In this document: positions 28,065 through 39,210 of the stretch, one piece after another | Layout of the letters: the number at the start of each line of letters is the position of its first letter | Numbering within the stretch: the first letter of the stretch is position 1 | Assembly (NCBI GenBank): GCA_038380795.1 | Contig: CM076266.1 | Coordinates: 42,058,425-42,122,424, forward strand | Direction of reading: 5' to 3' | DNA: 64,000 nt | From: Pyrocephalus nanus | Taxonomy: Eukaryota > Chordata > Aves > Passeriformes > Tyrannidae | Made by a program: the position numbers and the translations under genes | The notes under the pieces: generated by a model | Databases searched by the model: none | Told to the model about the DNA's origin: nothing | What the model saw: only the letters and a program-made list of their open reading frames with translations

Positions 28065-28595
28065 CCTGTCGCGGCTGTAGCGCCCCGCGCCGCGGGCACC
28101 GCCGGCCGGGGGCCGCCGCCCCTCCCGCCCGCCTCGCCCCGGCTGCCGGGAGCGGGCGAGCCCCACCGGCGCCGCAGCGCTCGCCTCCCTTCGCCCGCGG
28201 GCCCCGCTCCTGCTGCCCGCGGCCGCCCGGAGTGCGCTCGCTCGCTCGCAGTGGCGGTGGCGCCTTCCCCGGCCGGGCGAGGACGGGAGGCGGAGGCGCT
28301 GCGGGGCGGGATCCCAGGTGATCGGCGGCGGCTACACCCACTCACCGCCCCCGGAGGGCACAGGTACGGGGGCGGTTGGGGCTTTCCAGCGCCGTTCGCC
28401 CCGCGTCTCCTCGCCGAAGCGATGCCGGTTTCCTTTGCGGCGGCGGGAGGGTGCGCGGCCGGCTCTGCACCCCAACGCGGCCGCCGTCTGCTGGCCGAGC
28501 GCCTGTCAGTGTGCGCGGCGCCGGGACCGCCCCGCCCGGCCCGGCCCTGCCCCGCGCCCGCTCCCGGCCGGGCCCCGCCCCGCACGGCTGACAGC

Positions 28596-28615
28596 GCCGC
28601 CGCCCCCTGGCCGGG
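28596..28615 (-). promoter_or_regulatory. CTCF-like motif in the AHR promoter
   Basis: GCCGCCCCCTGGCC reads on the minus strand as GGCCAGGGGGCGGC, matching the AGGGGGC core of the CTCF consensus. GC-rich promoters produce such matches by chance, so this is weaker than the intron 1 site. Confidence 0.3.
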
Positions 28616-28663
28616 GAGGCCCCTCGCGGTGGCGGCGGGGCGGGGGAGGAGGGGGCGGCCGAG

Positions 28664-28674
28664 CCGCCATGTTG
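28664..28674 (-). promoter_or_regulatory. YY1-type promoter element
   Basis: CCGCCATGTTG on the plus strand is CAACATGGCGG on the minus strand, close to the YY1 consensus AANATGGCGGC in sense orientation to AHR. Such elements typically sit just downstream of the start site in CpG-island promoters, so it may mark where AHR transcription begins. It also contains an ATG that would start an upstream ORF if included in the mRNA. Motif match only. Confidence 0.5.
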
Positions 28675-28877
28675 GGAAGGTCAGGCGAGGAGAGGGAGCA
28701 CAGAAGCGGCAGCGGGGGGAGCGCCGGGAGTGCTCTGGGATGGGGATGGGGTGGAGAGAGGGAAAACCCACGACCTTCTGATGTCCGGGGAGGGGTGCGC
28801 GGTGGGCTCCCGCTTCCAGTGAGAAGGGAGATCATCCCCGAGCGCTCGTGTAGCCCAAATAACAGAAAGTAATCGTG

Positions 28878-28879
<2 letters not shown>

Positions 28880-28919
<40 letters not shown>
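28880..28919. repeat. A40 homopolymer inside the CpG island
   Basis: Forty consecutive A on the plus strand, flanked by GTGGC and TGGAATTAC, about 200 bp upstream of the YY1-type element with respect to AHR. Long poly(dA:dT) tracts resist nucleosomes. The length may be imprecise because such runs are hard to sequence. Confidence 0.95.
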
Positions 28920-28922
<3 letters not shown>

Positions 28923-29076
28923 AATTACAGCGTTCAGGTTGGGAGACAAATGACACCAGCTCAGTGGCACGGTGAGGCCCATGTCTGTCACTCCTCCGCC
29001 CCCTTTTTCCCCCTCCCCACCTCCCCCGGGCTGACACCGTCACAGCCGCAGGTCGCCCGGCAGAGAAACCCGAAAT

Positions 29077-29085
29077 AACACGCGA
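29077..29085 (-). promoter_or_regulatory. Possible xenobiotic response element core
   Basis: AACACGCGA is TCGCGTGTT on the minus strand. It contains the GCGTG core bound by AHR/ARNT with the preferred TN before it, but the bases after the core depart from the full consensus. It is about 1 kb upstream of the AHR start codon. A five-base core in a CpG island is expected by chance. Confidence 0.2.
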
Positions 29086-29971
29086 CCTCCCAAAACGGGG
29101 TTGTTGGGGAGAAGCGGAAAGGCACCGGGCTCCACCGAGGACAAGGACAGCAGGACACCTGGGGACAGAAGGGAAGTCACTGGGGCAAGGCTGCCCCTCG
29201 TCAAGCATCGGAGGACCGGCGGGGCTCACTGACCGAGGGCGCCGCTCATCTCTCATAAGGCATGAATCCCTTAGTTATTGCACTGACATTTTCGGCTAAA
29301 CACTTGCTTTAAATGAAAGGAGCAGCATCGGAAAGAGTTACTCCTGAACTGCTGGCAAGGAACACCATCCGAGGGAAGCCCGGTGCCGCTCTGACCCGCC
29401 GCCGCTTCCCCGCCCGTTCTCCCCCTCCGGTCCCTTTCGCCGCCGCAGAAGCATAAGATCTCTTCCCTCCCCCGGAATAACCGCAATAAATTTTGTCTCA
29501 GCGCTAAACTTGGGAGCCTGGGAGTCGCCCTCTGTAAACACAGGTTGTTCGCGGTCACGGCTGAGACGAGAACCGGGAAGAGCTCCCCTTTTTCTCCCCT
29601 TCCGACGCACCCGCGCCCCGCGGGGGCCGCCCTGCACCGCCGCCGGAGCGCTACCGCCGTTGCGGGCTCGGCCCCGGCCCCGCGGTCCGGTCCCCCCGCA
29701 GCCCCCCGCGCCCGGCGGGCGGGAGGCTGGGGCAGTGTCCGTGGTGCTGGCCCGGCTGCCCGCCCGCAGGGTCTGGCCGGGCTGTTAGCATCGCACCAGG
29801 GGCACCCCGTCCCTCGCTGTTCGCTGGAGCAAACATCGATTAGACAAGCGTTTCTGCTCCGCTCTGCCGACGAAGGCGAAAACAGAGGCCCCAGTACGGG
29901 GTACGGTAAACACTTGGGGGTGTGCAAAGCTGGCCCCCGGGCACAGCGGCTTTCCCTGGGGCGCCGTCCGG

Positions 29972-29996
29972 GGATCCCGTGGATCCCGGGGATCCC
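29972..29996. repeat. Three GGATCCC units at 9-bp spacing
   Basis: GGATCCC occurs at 29972, 29981 and 29990 with two-base spacers, in the outer block of the CpG island. Probably a small local expansion. Confidence 0.8.
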
Positions 29997-32900
29997 TTCG
30001 GGAAAGGCCGTCCCGTCCTACCAGGAGCCTCCGCGCGCGCTCGCAGCGCGCATTAGGCATCACAACGCGCGCTTCGTTCACCAGCTTAATTGCTCGGCTT
30101 TAGTTTCCCGGGATGCTATCCCAGAGGCAAAGTACTCTGAAGCCATAATATGCAGATAAAATTAAAACTGTCTAAGCCTTAACGATGCTAGTGAGGCTTG
30201 TCAAGTGCCAGGGGTTCGTCAAATTATGTTTTGAAAAAATGTGTCTTCAGCAAACAAATTTTTTTAAAAAATATAATAAGATGACTTTATGCCTGAGGAG
30301 GTCAATGCTTTGCAGTCACGTTCCTGCCACATTCCGAGCCAAACACCTTTGCAGAGGATGCCAACTCTTTGCTAGCTGCTATGTCTCCTCAGTCCCTTTC
30401 CTCTTCACTCTTGACTCTCTTCACAAGATCCTACCAGCATCCTAGAAAATCAGGCAGGCAATACTATACATGCCTTACTTCCTTCTCTTCAGTCCCTTTC
30501 TTTTTTTGACCTTAGGGCTGAAACTGGAAATTTGTGCACTTTCTTCACACATCCATCTATCCAAGAACTTAGTTTCTTCCTCAGTCCCTTTCAGTATTCT
30601 TTTCAGCCCTAGCCTCTCCCTGCTCACTGGTTTCTTTCGCTGTCATCGCAACTGTGGTGTGATCACTCCATAAAACATAAAATGCTGCTCTGCTTTCGTT
30701 CCTCTCTTCACCCACATTATCTTTGTGTTGAAAGCTTACAATCATTTTTCAAGGCTCCTCTCCTTCTAATTCTTATTTAATTTTTTCCAGTCCAATATTT
30801 CCTCACATTGAGATTGAAGAAAGTCTCTAGTGACTTCTTATTCTTCACTGGACTTCAAGATCCCAACTGTTCCATTATCATTTGTGCTACTTAGGTTACA
30901 GAAAGACACTTGTATGTATGCTGTCTTATTTACCAGCTCCAAATGTACTGAGGGTTACATGAAAAAGGCAGTAGGCTTTAGCTTCCCATGAGAGATTTCA
31001 TCCTCCAGTTCCCCTCTGGGGCCATGGGACTTTCATGGTGCCAGTGAGGCACTGTGGTCACTCTTCAACTCCCTGATTTGGAAACAGGGAGTAAGGTAAA
31101 TTCAAGCTGCTAGGCAGATACTGCATCTTCTGTGCATTTGCAATACACTGCCTGCTGTTGGAAATCCACTCCTATGGATCAGCCACCTATGTAACAACAA
31201 ATAGGAGGTTTCAGATATTCAGCACATAGAGAACGACAGAATGCATGGAGAATGTCTTTATGTATCACTGGGGCCTTTTAGACATTTACCTAAAAATTTC
31301 TGTATCACATTATTCACAACTTTTGCAAATCTGTCCTCATCTGATGTTCTTGCTGTCTCGTTGTCTAATGAATTGTCTTAGTATTTTTTTTTTCTATTTG
31401 ATAATTTGGGTACAGTAGACATCTTGCATTATATTCAGTGTAAAACAAGCCTTCTCTACAGTATAAGATTTTTATTGGACTTTTTATTATTATTCTTTTT
31501 TGAACTAATTGTTTGTCAGGTTTAATGACATATTTGGTCTTGCAAAGGATGACTGTGGTTGATTCATGTGGATAGATCACTTTCATGTGTATTTTACAGC
31601 TCTCATCTCTTCTCATTGTATCTCTAGGCTACTATTCAGGTGTTTTACTACATCTAAAGAACACATCTTTCTTTAATAAATTCTATCAAACTAACAGCAA
31701 GCACTTTTCTCCTCATGCTCAAATCCAGCATTTTTGCCGTTATAGTCATGAATCATGATGCCATCCAAGGATGAGATTTTTAGGAAAAATGTCCCTAGCA
31801 TGTGTAAGGTCCAGTAGCCTTTGTGGTTATTCTCTGAAGCTTCCAGAGCTCTTACTTGTCAGCAGTCACACCTGCTGCCCAAACTCCAAAATGAGCAATA
31901 CACTTTTGTTCCACACAGCTCCATATTCTGCCCCATTTCTGTTTCTCCTGTCCTGAACAGTTCCCTCCTAAGATCCATTTCCTGGCCCCTCACTCATTTC
32001 ACAAGGCAGAGGCTGTTTGGAAGTGGGAGGACTTTTACTAAATGGACAGAAATTCCTGAGTGGGCTGTAGTTTTGCAGGGTCCGTATGAGACCAGCAAAA
32101 ATCTTGTCATTTGGGAGGAATTTATAGGAGTTATAAACACTGCTTGTTATCTTAGGGTCATCTCTGACTCACTTCTAACTTTTATCCTACTCTTTCTGTC
32201 TGTGTACAAAATTTTACTTCCCTCAGCTTAATTCTATGTGCTGACTTCTAGCAGTTTGCAGTGCAAATAACACAGAAGAAATCTAGTTTGGTTATCTGTG
32301 ACTTCTTTTTTGCTTCCTTTTCTGCTTCTGGAGACAAGGAAAGAGGATTTTAATTTAAAGCTGTTATTTATGCATATCAGATTTTGGGGATACACAGTAC
32401 TACTGCTGATTTAGCTGTTATTTTCCTTGTTCTGCTAAAAAAAAAAAAAAAAGAATATCTATGGCAATTCAGATGAGCTGCTACTCTTCCTGCTCATTTC
32501 AGGGAAGTAATCATCTATGGAAGCTGAATCAGAGTCAGTGAATAGCCTACATACTTATTCTTTGGTAACTGGGAAGGTCAAATAAACAAATCACTAAGAG
32601 AAACAAGGATTACTGAAGGGAAATTCTACCCCAATTTTTAAAACTTAAGAAAAAAAAAATTATAGAGATAAAAAAGAAAGTCAGCAATGGGACTAATAGT
32701 ACAGAAGCCTCATTTGAAGGTACTATTTGAACTGTGTACAGTTTTAGTTAGAAGCTTCCCTCTCCCTCCCACCACTGTTTGTATTTTTGTCAACACAGGA
32801 CAGAACCAGCACATTCTTTTTGTTTTCTCCCATCCCCACACCTGGCTCCCCACTCCCTTGCAGGTGCTGCTGATTGGTAAGCCTTTAAAATCACATCCAA

Positions 32901-35900
32901 TTTCTATCGAGTGTTTAACTTAGGGAGCATTTCCAGAAGTGGAAGAGCTGTATAAAGGATGAAAACTAAGAAACATAATTAGTATTTGGGTGAATAGACT
33001 ATAATCCTCACATAGTGGTTAATGCTGAAAGGTCTATGTGAATAATGGTATTTTAATTATTTTAAATTAATTGACTTGCACTAATCCAATGAAATCTATA
33101 GTTTTAATTGTTCCAGAGCTCAGGAAAAAATTCTTGAGTAGACAAAAAACACATTTAGAAACTGTGCTCAAGATTTTTTTCATGTCAAGAAAGTTTGAGA
33201 AATTAATAAGTATTAGTAAGGCAGGATCATGATTCTGCTCAAATACTATGATATGTAAAGCAAAAAGCATATTTTGCCTGTAAGCACAGGAATAAAGGAA
33301 CAATATTATTATAAGATAAGTATAAAAGTCAATACATTGCTTCCTATTCTCAGGGTTTTTTTCTCATGTGCAGAAACAAGCAGAAGAAAAAAAGTTTATA
33401 CAGAAATTGAGAAATTGTCTCTCTGTTCAGGAAAGCTCCCTTTTTTAATCTGAAACTGAAAAGTTCTGAAGAGCTATACAGATATAGCAAGCCACTTGAA
33501 TGAACTTTTCCTACCTAAAACATTCAGCAACCCTCTTTTTCCCACAAAAATTAAAAGTAAACTTTATCATATAGCTAAAATAGTCTTACATTATAATTCC
33601 CAATGAGCTTCATTTTGGCCTGTAAAAGAAAGAGTTACTCTTTATTTTAATCCAACATAATCCACTCCCAATCAAATACTGGGAGACATAAAGCAATCAG
33701 TGACAAGTCATCCCTTTCCAAGGCAAAGTCAGGATGACCTGGCAGAACCTCTTAACCAAGACACCAGTTAGACATCTGTATGACTGGCTGACTCCTTCAT
33801 TTGCCCCTCATTCCTTGTTGATGGAGTAAGTCTATCATTGCTATATGAATATACAAAGAGTTATGTCTGCAACTACAAACCTATTTAAAGAAAAATACTG
33901 TTTCTGCGTATATTGTATGATGTTTTCTATACTCAAACCACCAGGTTCAACAGATAGGTTATATTCCCAGGATCCTTCCCTGCCACTGAGGCTCACTGGC
34001 ACAAGATCAATCAGATCCAGACTATTATATTTTCTTAGATTCCAAACTAGGGTGTCTGCACACAGACTGCAAATGGCCAGTGGCCTGTGCTAACCCCTGA
34101 ACTGCCCCTGAGAATCATGTGGAAACATGCCCAAACTGTCTAAAGGTTGATTCTAACCATTTAAAACTATCAATAACTGAGTTTTAACATCCTGAAAGTC
34201 CCACTTGTTCAGTTTGCTAGTACAGATATAACCTCAGAGTATATTTCCAGTACTTTTGGCCATAAATGTTACAAATAGCCTGCAATTACTAGTATGCAGA
34301 AGCAGGAAAATTTTAATAACAACAATAAATCACCATGACAATCAGCAAATGTGGGCAGCATATGATCCAGCTGCACTATACCATCTTGCTGCACTGAGAC
34401 CTTCTATTCTGTTGTATGCATAACATATACATAAAGAGCCGATCATTTAACTTCTGATTTAAAAACACTACTGAACTGTATTTATTAACAGGGCTTTGTT
34501 GCTAAATTGGCTTATAATTTTAACAAAACCTGTGGTTTTAGAGGCTCTGAAACAAGCTTACAATTATGATGGCTAACTCAGTAGGCTGCAAATTCTCTTT
34601 CTGCTCTCATTAAGAGGAAAGGGTATACACAAAGTAAGACTAATGAGTTAAAAAAATTATCTAAATTAGAAGTGACAATGCAGTTGCCATGCCAAAGTTT
34701 AATTTCTGTACCAACAAACCTAAGCCAATTTTAATAAATAAAGCTAGTTTTAATGAATTTTATCTTAGCCTTATAAAACCTTTCCATGACTAAGACAAGC
34801 TACAGGTATTGTATTAATGGTGATTGTATTATGTCTCGGTTTAGTGGGACTTCTTATCAAATGCAGTAGGTATACAAAGAGAAGAATATGACAAAAATAC
34901 AAATAGATGCACAGATACATAAATGTCAAAGGCCAGGGCTAAAATCACACAAGATCTGTATGATTACATTGAGAGATTTCCACATACATAATGTATAATT
35001 AATAATAGACAAGGACAAGCGAACAAGAATGTCCAAACACAGTGATTTTAATACCTACTCAGGAAATAGCCTGCTTGGGAATGAAAATGAGGACTGTGTT
35101 AGTTACATTCAAACTACTTTCATTGACATGATACAAAATGCAGTCATTCATTGAATCCATACTTCTGGAAAGCATGGTGAGCTGTATCTGTGTCACCCCT
35201 GATGGCTAATTGCCCTACCCATCATTTACAGCCTTCTGTCACAAGGAGCCTGCAGCCTCCCTGGGTAACCTGTTCAGGGCTTACTCCTAGAGACTATTTC
35301 TCTCTGAGCAATTGTAATTTTTTTAGGTTTTTGTCTTTTAGATGTCGAACATGTTTTCCCATCCAGACTGACTACAACTTTCCATCATTCCAACAATAAA
35401 TTTTCTTTGATTTCAACTCTGACTGAGACACCTGAGGAAGTGAAGAGAGGAGAGAAGACAGTGATTCTGTTAAGGCAGGAAAATAGGGAAACAACTGCCT
35501 CTGAAGAATTAAAGGCAGCATGAACCCAGACAGCTACCACATTACCTAGAGCAAGCAATAACACTGGAGAAAGGGTAACAGGAGCGGGTATCTTTTCTGT
35601 GGGAAAAACTTGAATGCTTTTATTCTGCAGATAGTAGTCATGACACATTATTTCTTCTCAGCATTAAAAGAGAACATGCATGTACTGAAAACATCCCACA
35701 AAACATTTGATGTATTATTTGCTTTATCCTTTCTATTTTTTTTCCACATTTACCATGTTAAGTGTTCTAACCAGACTGTGTTTACATGTATCCCTAAGCA
35801 AGCCACAACTGTTGCTAGCTACATATCATCTTTATAGTCTCATTATCTCCTGTTCTCTGAATTCTGTCTGGCTCACAGAACTATCTTGTAGTATTTAACA

Positions 35901-38900
35901 CTTGCCTGTAATGAGTCTTCTGAAAACCTTCTAATCAAGGTGCCCTGAATACAACATAAATATTTTGCTCCTTAATTATAGTAACTGGCATGTTACTTTT
36001 TCACAACTAGCTGCGTAGCATCAGCTTTACTGTAGAGTCTCGGGTGTTGTCTGAAAAGTACTATTTTAACAATCTCAGCTATGCAGAAGCTGTCTCTTGA
36101 ATGTTTTTGTGTTATAGACATACAGAAGAACCACAGACCAATGTCTAGAGTGTTCTTTTGCAGTTCAGAATGTCCTTTAAATATTTTTCTGTTTGCAATA
36201 ATAAAGATACTGAATAATGAAGATACTGAATTAGAAAACTATCTGTCCAATGAAAAAAAAAAGCTGTTCTTCTGTTTCTTCTAAAGAATGTTGCCTCCTT
36301 TATAATTTGTATTCCATATTATGTATATAATGCTTTAATGTCCCTGACAAATAAAATACTGGCGTGGATAACAATATCACAGGCACTCTTTGCAGTAGAA
36401 GATCTTTTGAAAAGAATTGCTTATTTTTAATGTGTGTCTTTAATCTTCTAAAAAACAGTAGATAAAACAGCTTTGAAACCTGCACATTGCCAGTTTTTTA
36501 TGTCAATGCTCTTAGAAATTCTAGTAATCTCAGAACATTAGTGTTCAGAACTGTTCTTCAGTGTTTTGCACCAATATTCTTGCTATGTCCCTGCAGCTAC
36601 AATAGATTGCATCATCAAGCTTTAGAAGTTTATCATCTTCCCTAAGTAGTCAATGGAGCTGTTATCTAAACTATCTATCAGAGGCAAAAAAGTTACTCAT
36701 TTTGGAGTTAAAAAATACTGCTTGTTATTTCTGAGGGCCTATATCTAGAGCCAGTTCACAGCTTCTTTTATAAGGAAGACTTAGTACAAGAGATATCCTA
36801 GAGGCAGCAAAAGTCCAGCAAACATGAATTTTTCATCCAGGATTCCTCTTATAAGAATTCCTTGAGTCCACACTTGGTAAGTTTGAATCCGGGCTCTTTG
36901 AGCTTTCAAAAGGGCAGTATGATAGATGATCCTTCAGAAGTGATTGCTAGTCCTTTCAAGGAACACACAACAATATTTTGAAGTAGAGTGGGATTTGAAA
37001 AGAAGCCAAACAATAAGGACAGAAATTGGGTGAGGTGATCTATGTTAGGAAAGACAAACAGCTGCATGTTGGACTATCTGAACATTTCCGCTGACCTTCA
37101 GTCTTGGCTGAGGGTGGCCTGTGGTTTGCATAATGTCCCAAGACGGGTGTGATATGCTTTCCAGAGATGGAAGAAGTAATTCGAGGTTTTGTTGCTACCT
37201 CAAGCCTAAAAAAATCAGGAGTTGCAGTTGAAGAGTACTTCAGTTATTGAAGTTAACTTATTGAATGAAATGCAACAACTGTTTCAAATTTTCTTTTTTT
37301 TTAAATTTCCTTATAAAGGTTCCTACTATCCCTATAAAACTATAAATAGTATAATAATATCAAGTGAATTGAGTCTATGTTTCATCTAGTTCCCTATTTC
37401 CATCAGATCAGAGTATCTGGCACAGTCTTATGCATGCTAAATAAAAAGACAACACCATGTTTTTCTTGGTGCAATTATTAATTCTTTATCTGATAGAAGT
37501 AATTAAGCATCTCTATACAATTTTCAGATGTTTAATAACAAAAAAACGTCTTGTGACAATTTATCAGAGTCCCAGAAATGTCTAAGTCTTACTTTCTAAA
37601 AGTGGCATTCATACAGTACATTCCTAGAAATGCAACCGGATTTGAACTGGAAGATAAAACTGATGAAAAGGAAAGAGAATAAGCACCATAGATAAGGAAA
37701 TACAAAAATAACAATAGGCCAAGAACCAAAAGAGGTGATTATTGAAGAGAAAATAGTTGGTTATTGAAGAAAAGCTGGCAATGGCTAAGGAGAAATTTGT
37801 GACCAAAAAAAAAGACATTAAATAAAATCTGAAAAAAGAAACAGAAGAGAAAACCGAAGAATTCCCCTAGTAGCTCATAGAACCATGGAAGCTATCATCT
37901 TGTAATAAATTCATTTAGGAAAGTCACTGCAGGATCTAATGATCAATATATTGTTACATTAAAAATAACTTTCTAGAGTTTTTCATGCTGGTAGTTAAAG
38001 TGGCAGAGAACCAAACAAGGAATTCTACAAATTTAACAGTGCATTTATGTCTGCAGTGTCTGGGTCATTGCCAGCATCTAAGCTCTGTTTAATTTCCTAG
38101 GTAAATGTTGCCCTTCACACTCATATTCTAGAATTAGCCAGTCCAAAAAATGGACAAAGAAAGAAAACGATATGGGCAGAATCTTCAGTTTGTTCCCATG
38201 GAGCCAACTTTTGTCCTTTGGCTCCACAGAGTATCTTGTGAATTTACAATGATTCTTCCACAGTGAAGCCCTCAGGGAAGGTCATACACAGGGAAACCTC
38301 CGACTGCCCCACCACACAGTCCTTCTGCAGTGAACTGAAAAGAGAAAGACTTTCTAAAAGGAGACTCAAAACCAAATTTACTCTGGGATATTAGTCTTCC
38401 TCTCAGAACCTCTCCCCAGCAACAATTGTTTCAGCAGTCCATGTGCCAGAATTTTATGGCAAGATAATGTTTGTTCAAGATGTATTGCTACCCTTGTATA
38501 AAATATTTATCTCATTCACATAACATTCTCAATATGTAGCAAATATACATTTTGTGGTCTCCATTGTTTAAGGCCAAAGTTTGAACTAAAGTCATGACAA
38601 CATTTATAATCGACACGAGGCAATTATCTTCATCAGGGCAGAGCCTGATAATTACCTTATGTGTGTTTTCCCCTTTTTTTTCCTTCCATTTGTAGCTATA
38701 CAGAAGGAAGAAACATAGCTCAGTGGGTTTTTTTGCCCTTCATCTTCAATTTTTCTATTGTAGGCAGAGCAGAATAAAGAAAACTGCCAATTTAGGATTT
38801 TAAGCCTAAAACAGTGCAGTTCCTGGTGGTTGGAAATATGGTTACCTTAAAATAATGGCTTTGGGTCACCTGAGCTGCTTTTATAAGATGATAGTGATAA

Positions 38901-39180
38901 GAATAACAAGAATTTCAGACATATTTCTGCCATTCTATTCCTGTTATGGTTATTGATACTCTGACTTTGCTGAGTTTGCTCCTTCAACATCTATGTGCAT
39001 TCGATTCATAAGCAGCTAAATAGTTGCTACCGTAACATAATTTCACACAGGCATGATGAATGAGGTTAAATGTGATGATGATGCTGTAGATAGTTTAGGC
39101 TTGCGGTGGCTAGAACAACCTACTGGGATCCTCTCCAAGCTTATTACAGCTGCAGCCCATAAGCAGTGAAAGCTGCATTA

Positions 39181-39210
39181 CATATATATAAACACATATA
39201 TATATATATG
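39181..39210. repeat. (TA)n-rich tract
   Basis: Alternating TA with two short ACACA interruptions, about 30 bases; a simple repeat in intergenic DNA. Confidence 0.85.

Larger units (their letters stand above)
28065..28680 (-). promoter_or_regulatory. AHR: AHR 5' UTR and proximal promoter (TATA-less, Sp1-rich)
   Basis: This GC-rich leader lies upstream of the AHR start codon. Sp1/KLF-type boxes (CCCCGCCC or its complement GGGGCGGGG) occur near 28529, 28572 and 28637, and there is no TATA box. No minus-strand ATG lies between the start codon and 28670, so the leader has no upstream ORF unless transcription starts beyond the YY1-type element at 28664-28674. The length of about 0.6 kb and the Sp1-driven, TATA-less character fit what is known of mammalian AHR promoters. 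The exact start site cannot be read from sequence. Confidence 0.7.
27500..30110. promoter_or_regulatory. CpG island over the AHR promoter
   Basis: CpG-dense, GC-rich sequence appears abruptly in AT-rich surroundings. It has two dense blocks, about 27.54-28.85 kb (AHR exon 1, leader and promoter) and about 29.38-30.1 kb, separated by an A40 run and a less dense bridge. The edges are estimated by eye. Long open frames on both strands here reflect GC-rich composition (few stop codons) and are not called as genes. Confidence 0.9.

Noticed and set aside
27523..28781. Long open frames on both strands of the CpG island (up to 236 codons)
   Set aside because: They overlap in many frames, have Pro/Arg/Gly/Ala-rich composition and show no similarity. 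GC-rich DNA has few stop codons. Only the AHR exon 1 frame has independent support.
29271..30159. Open frames of 204-218 codons in the outer CpG block
   Set aside because: Mutually overlapping frames of low-complexity GC-rich composition with no recognisable domain.
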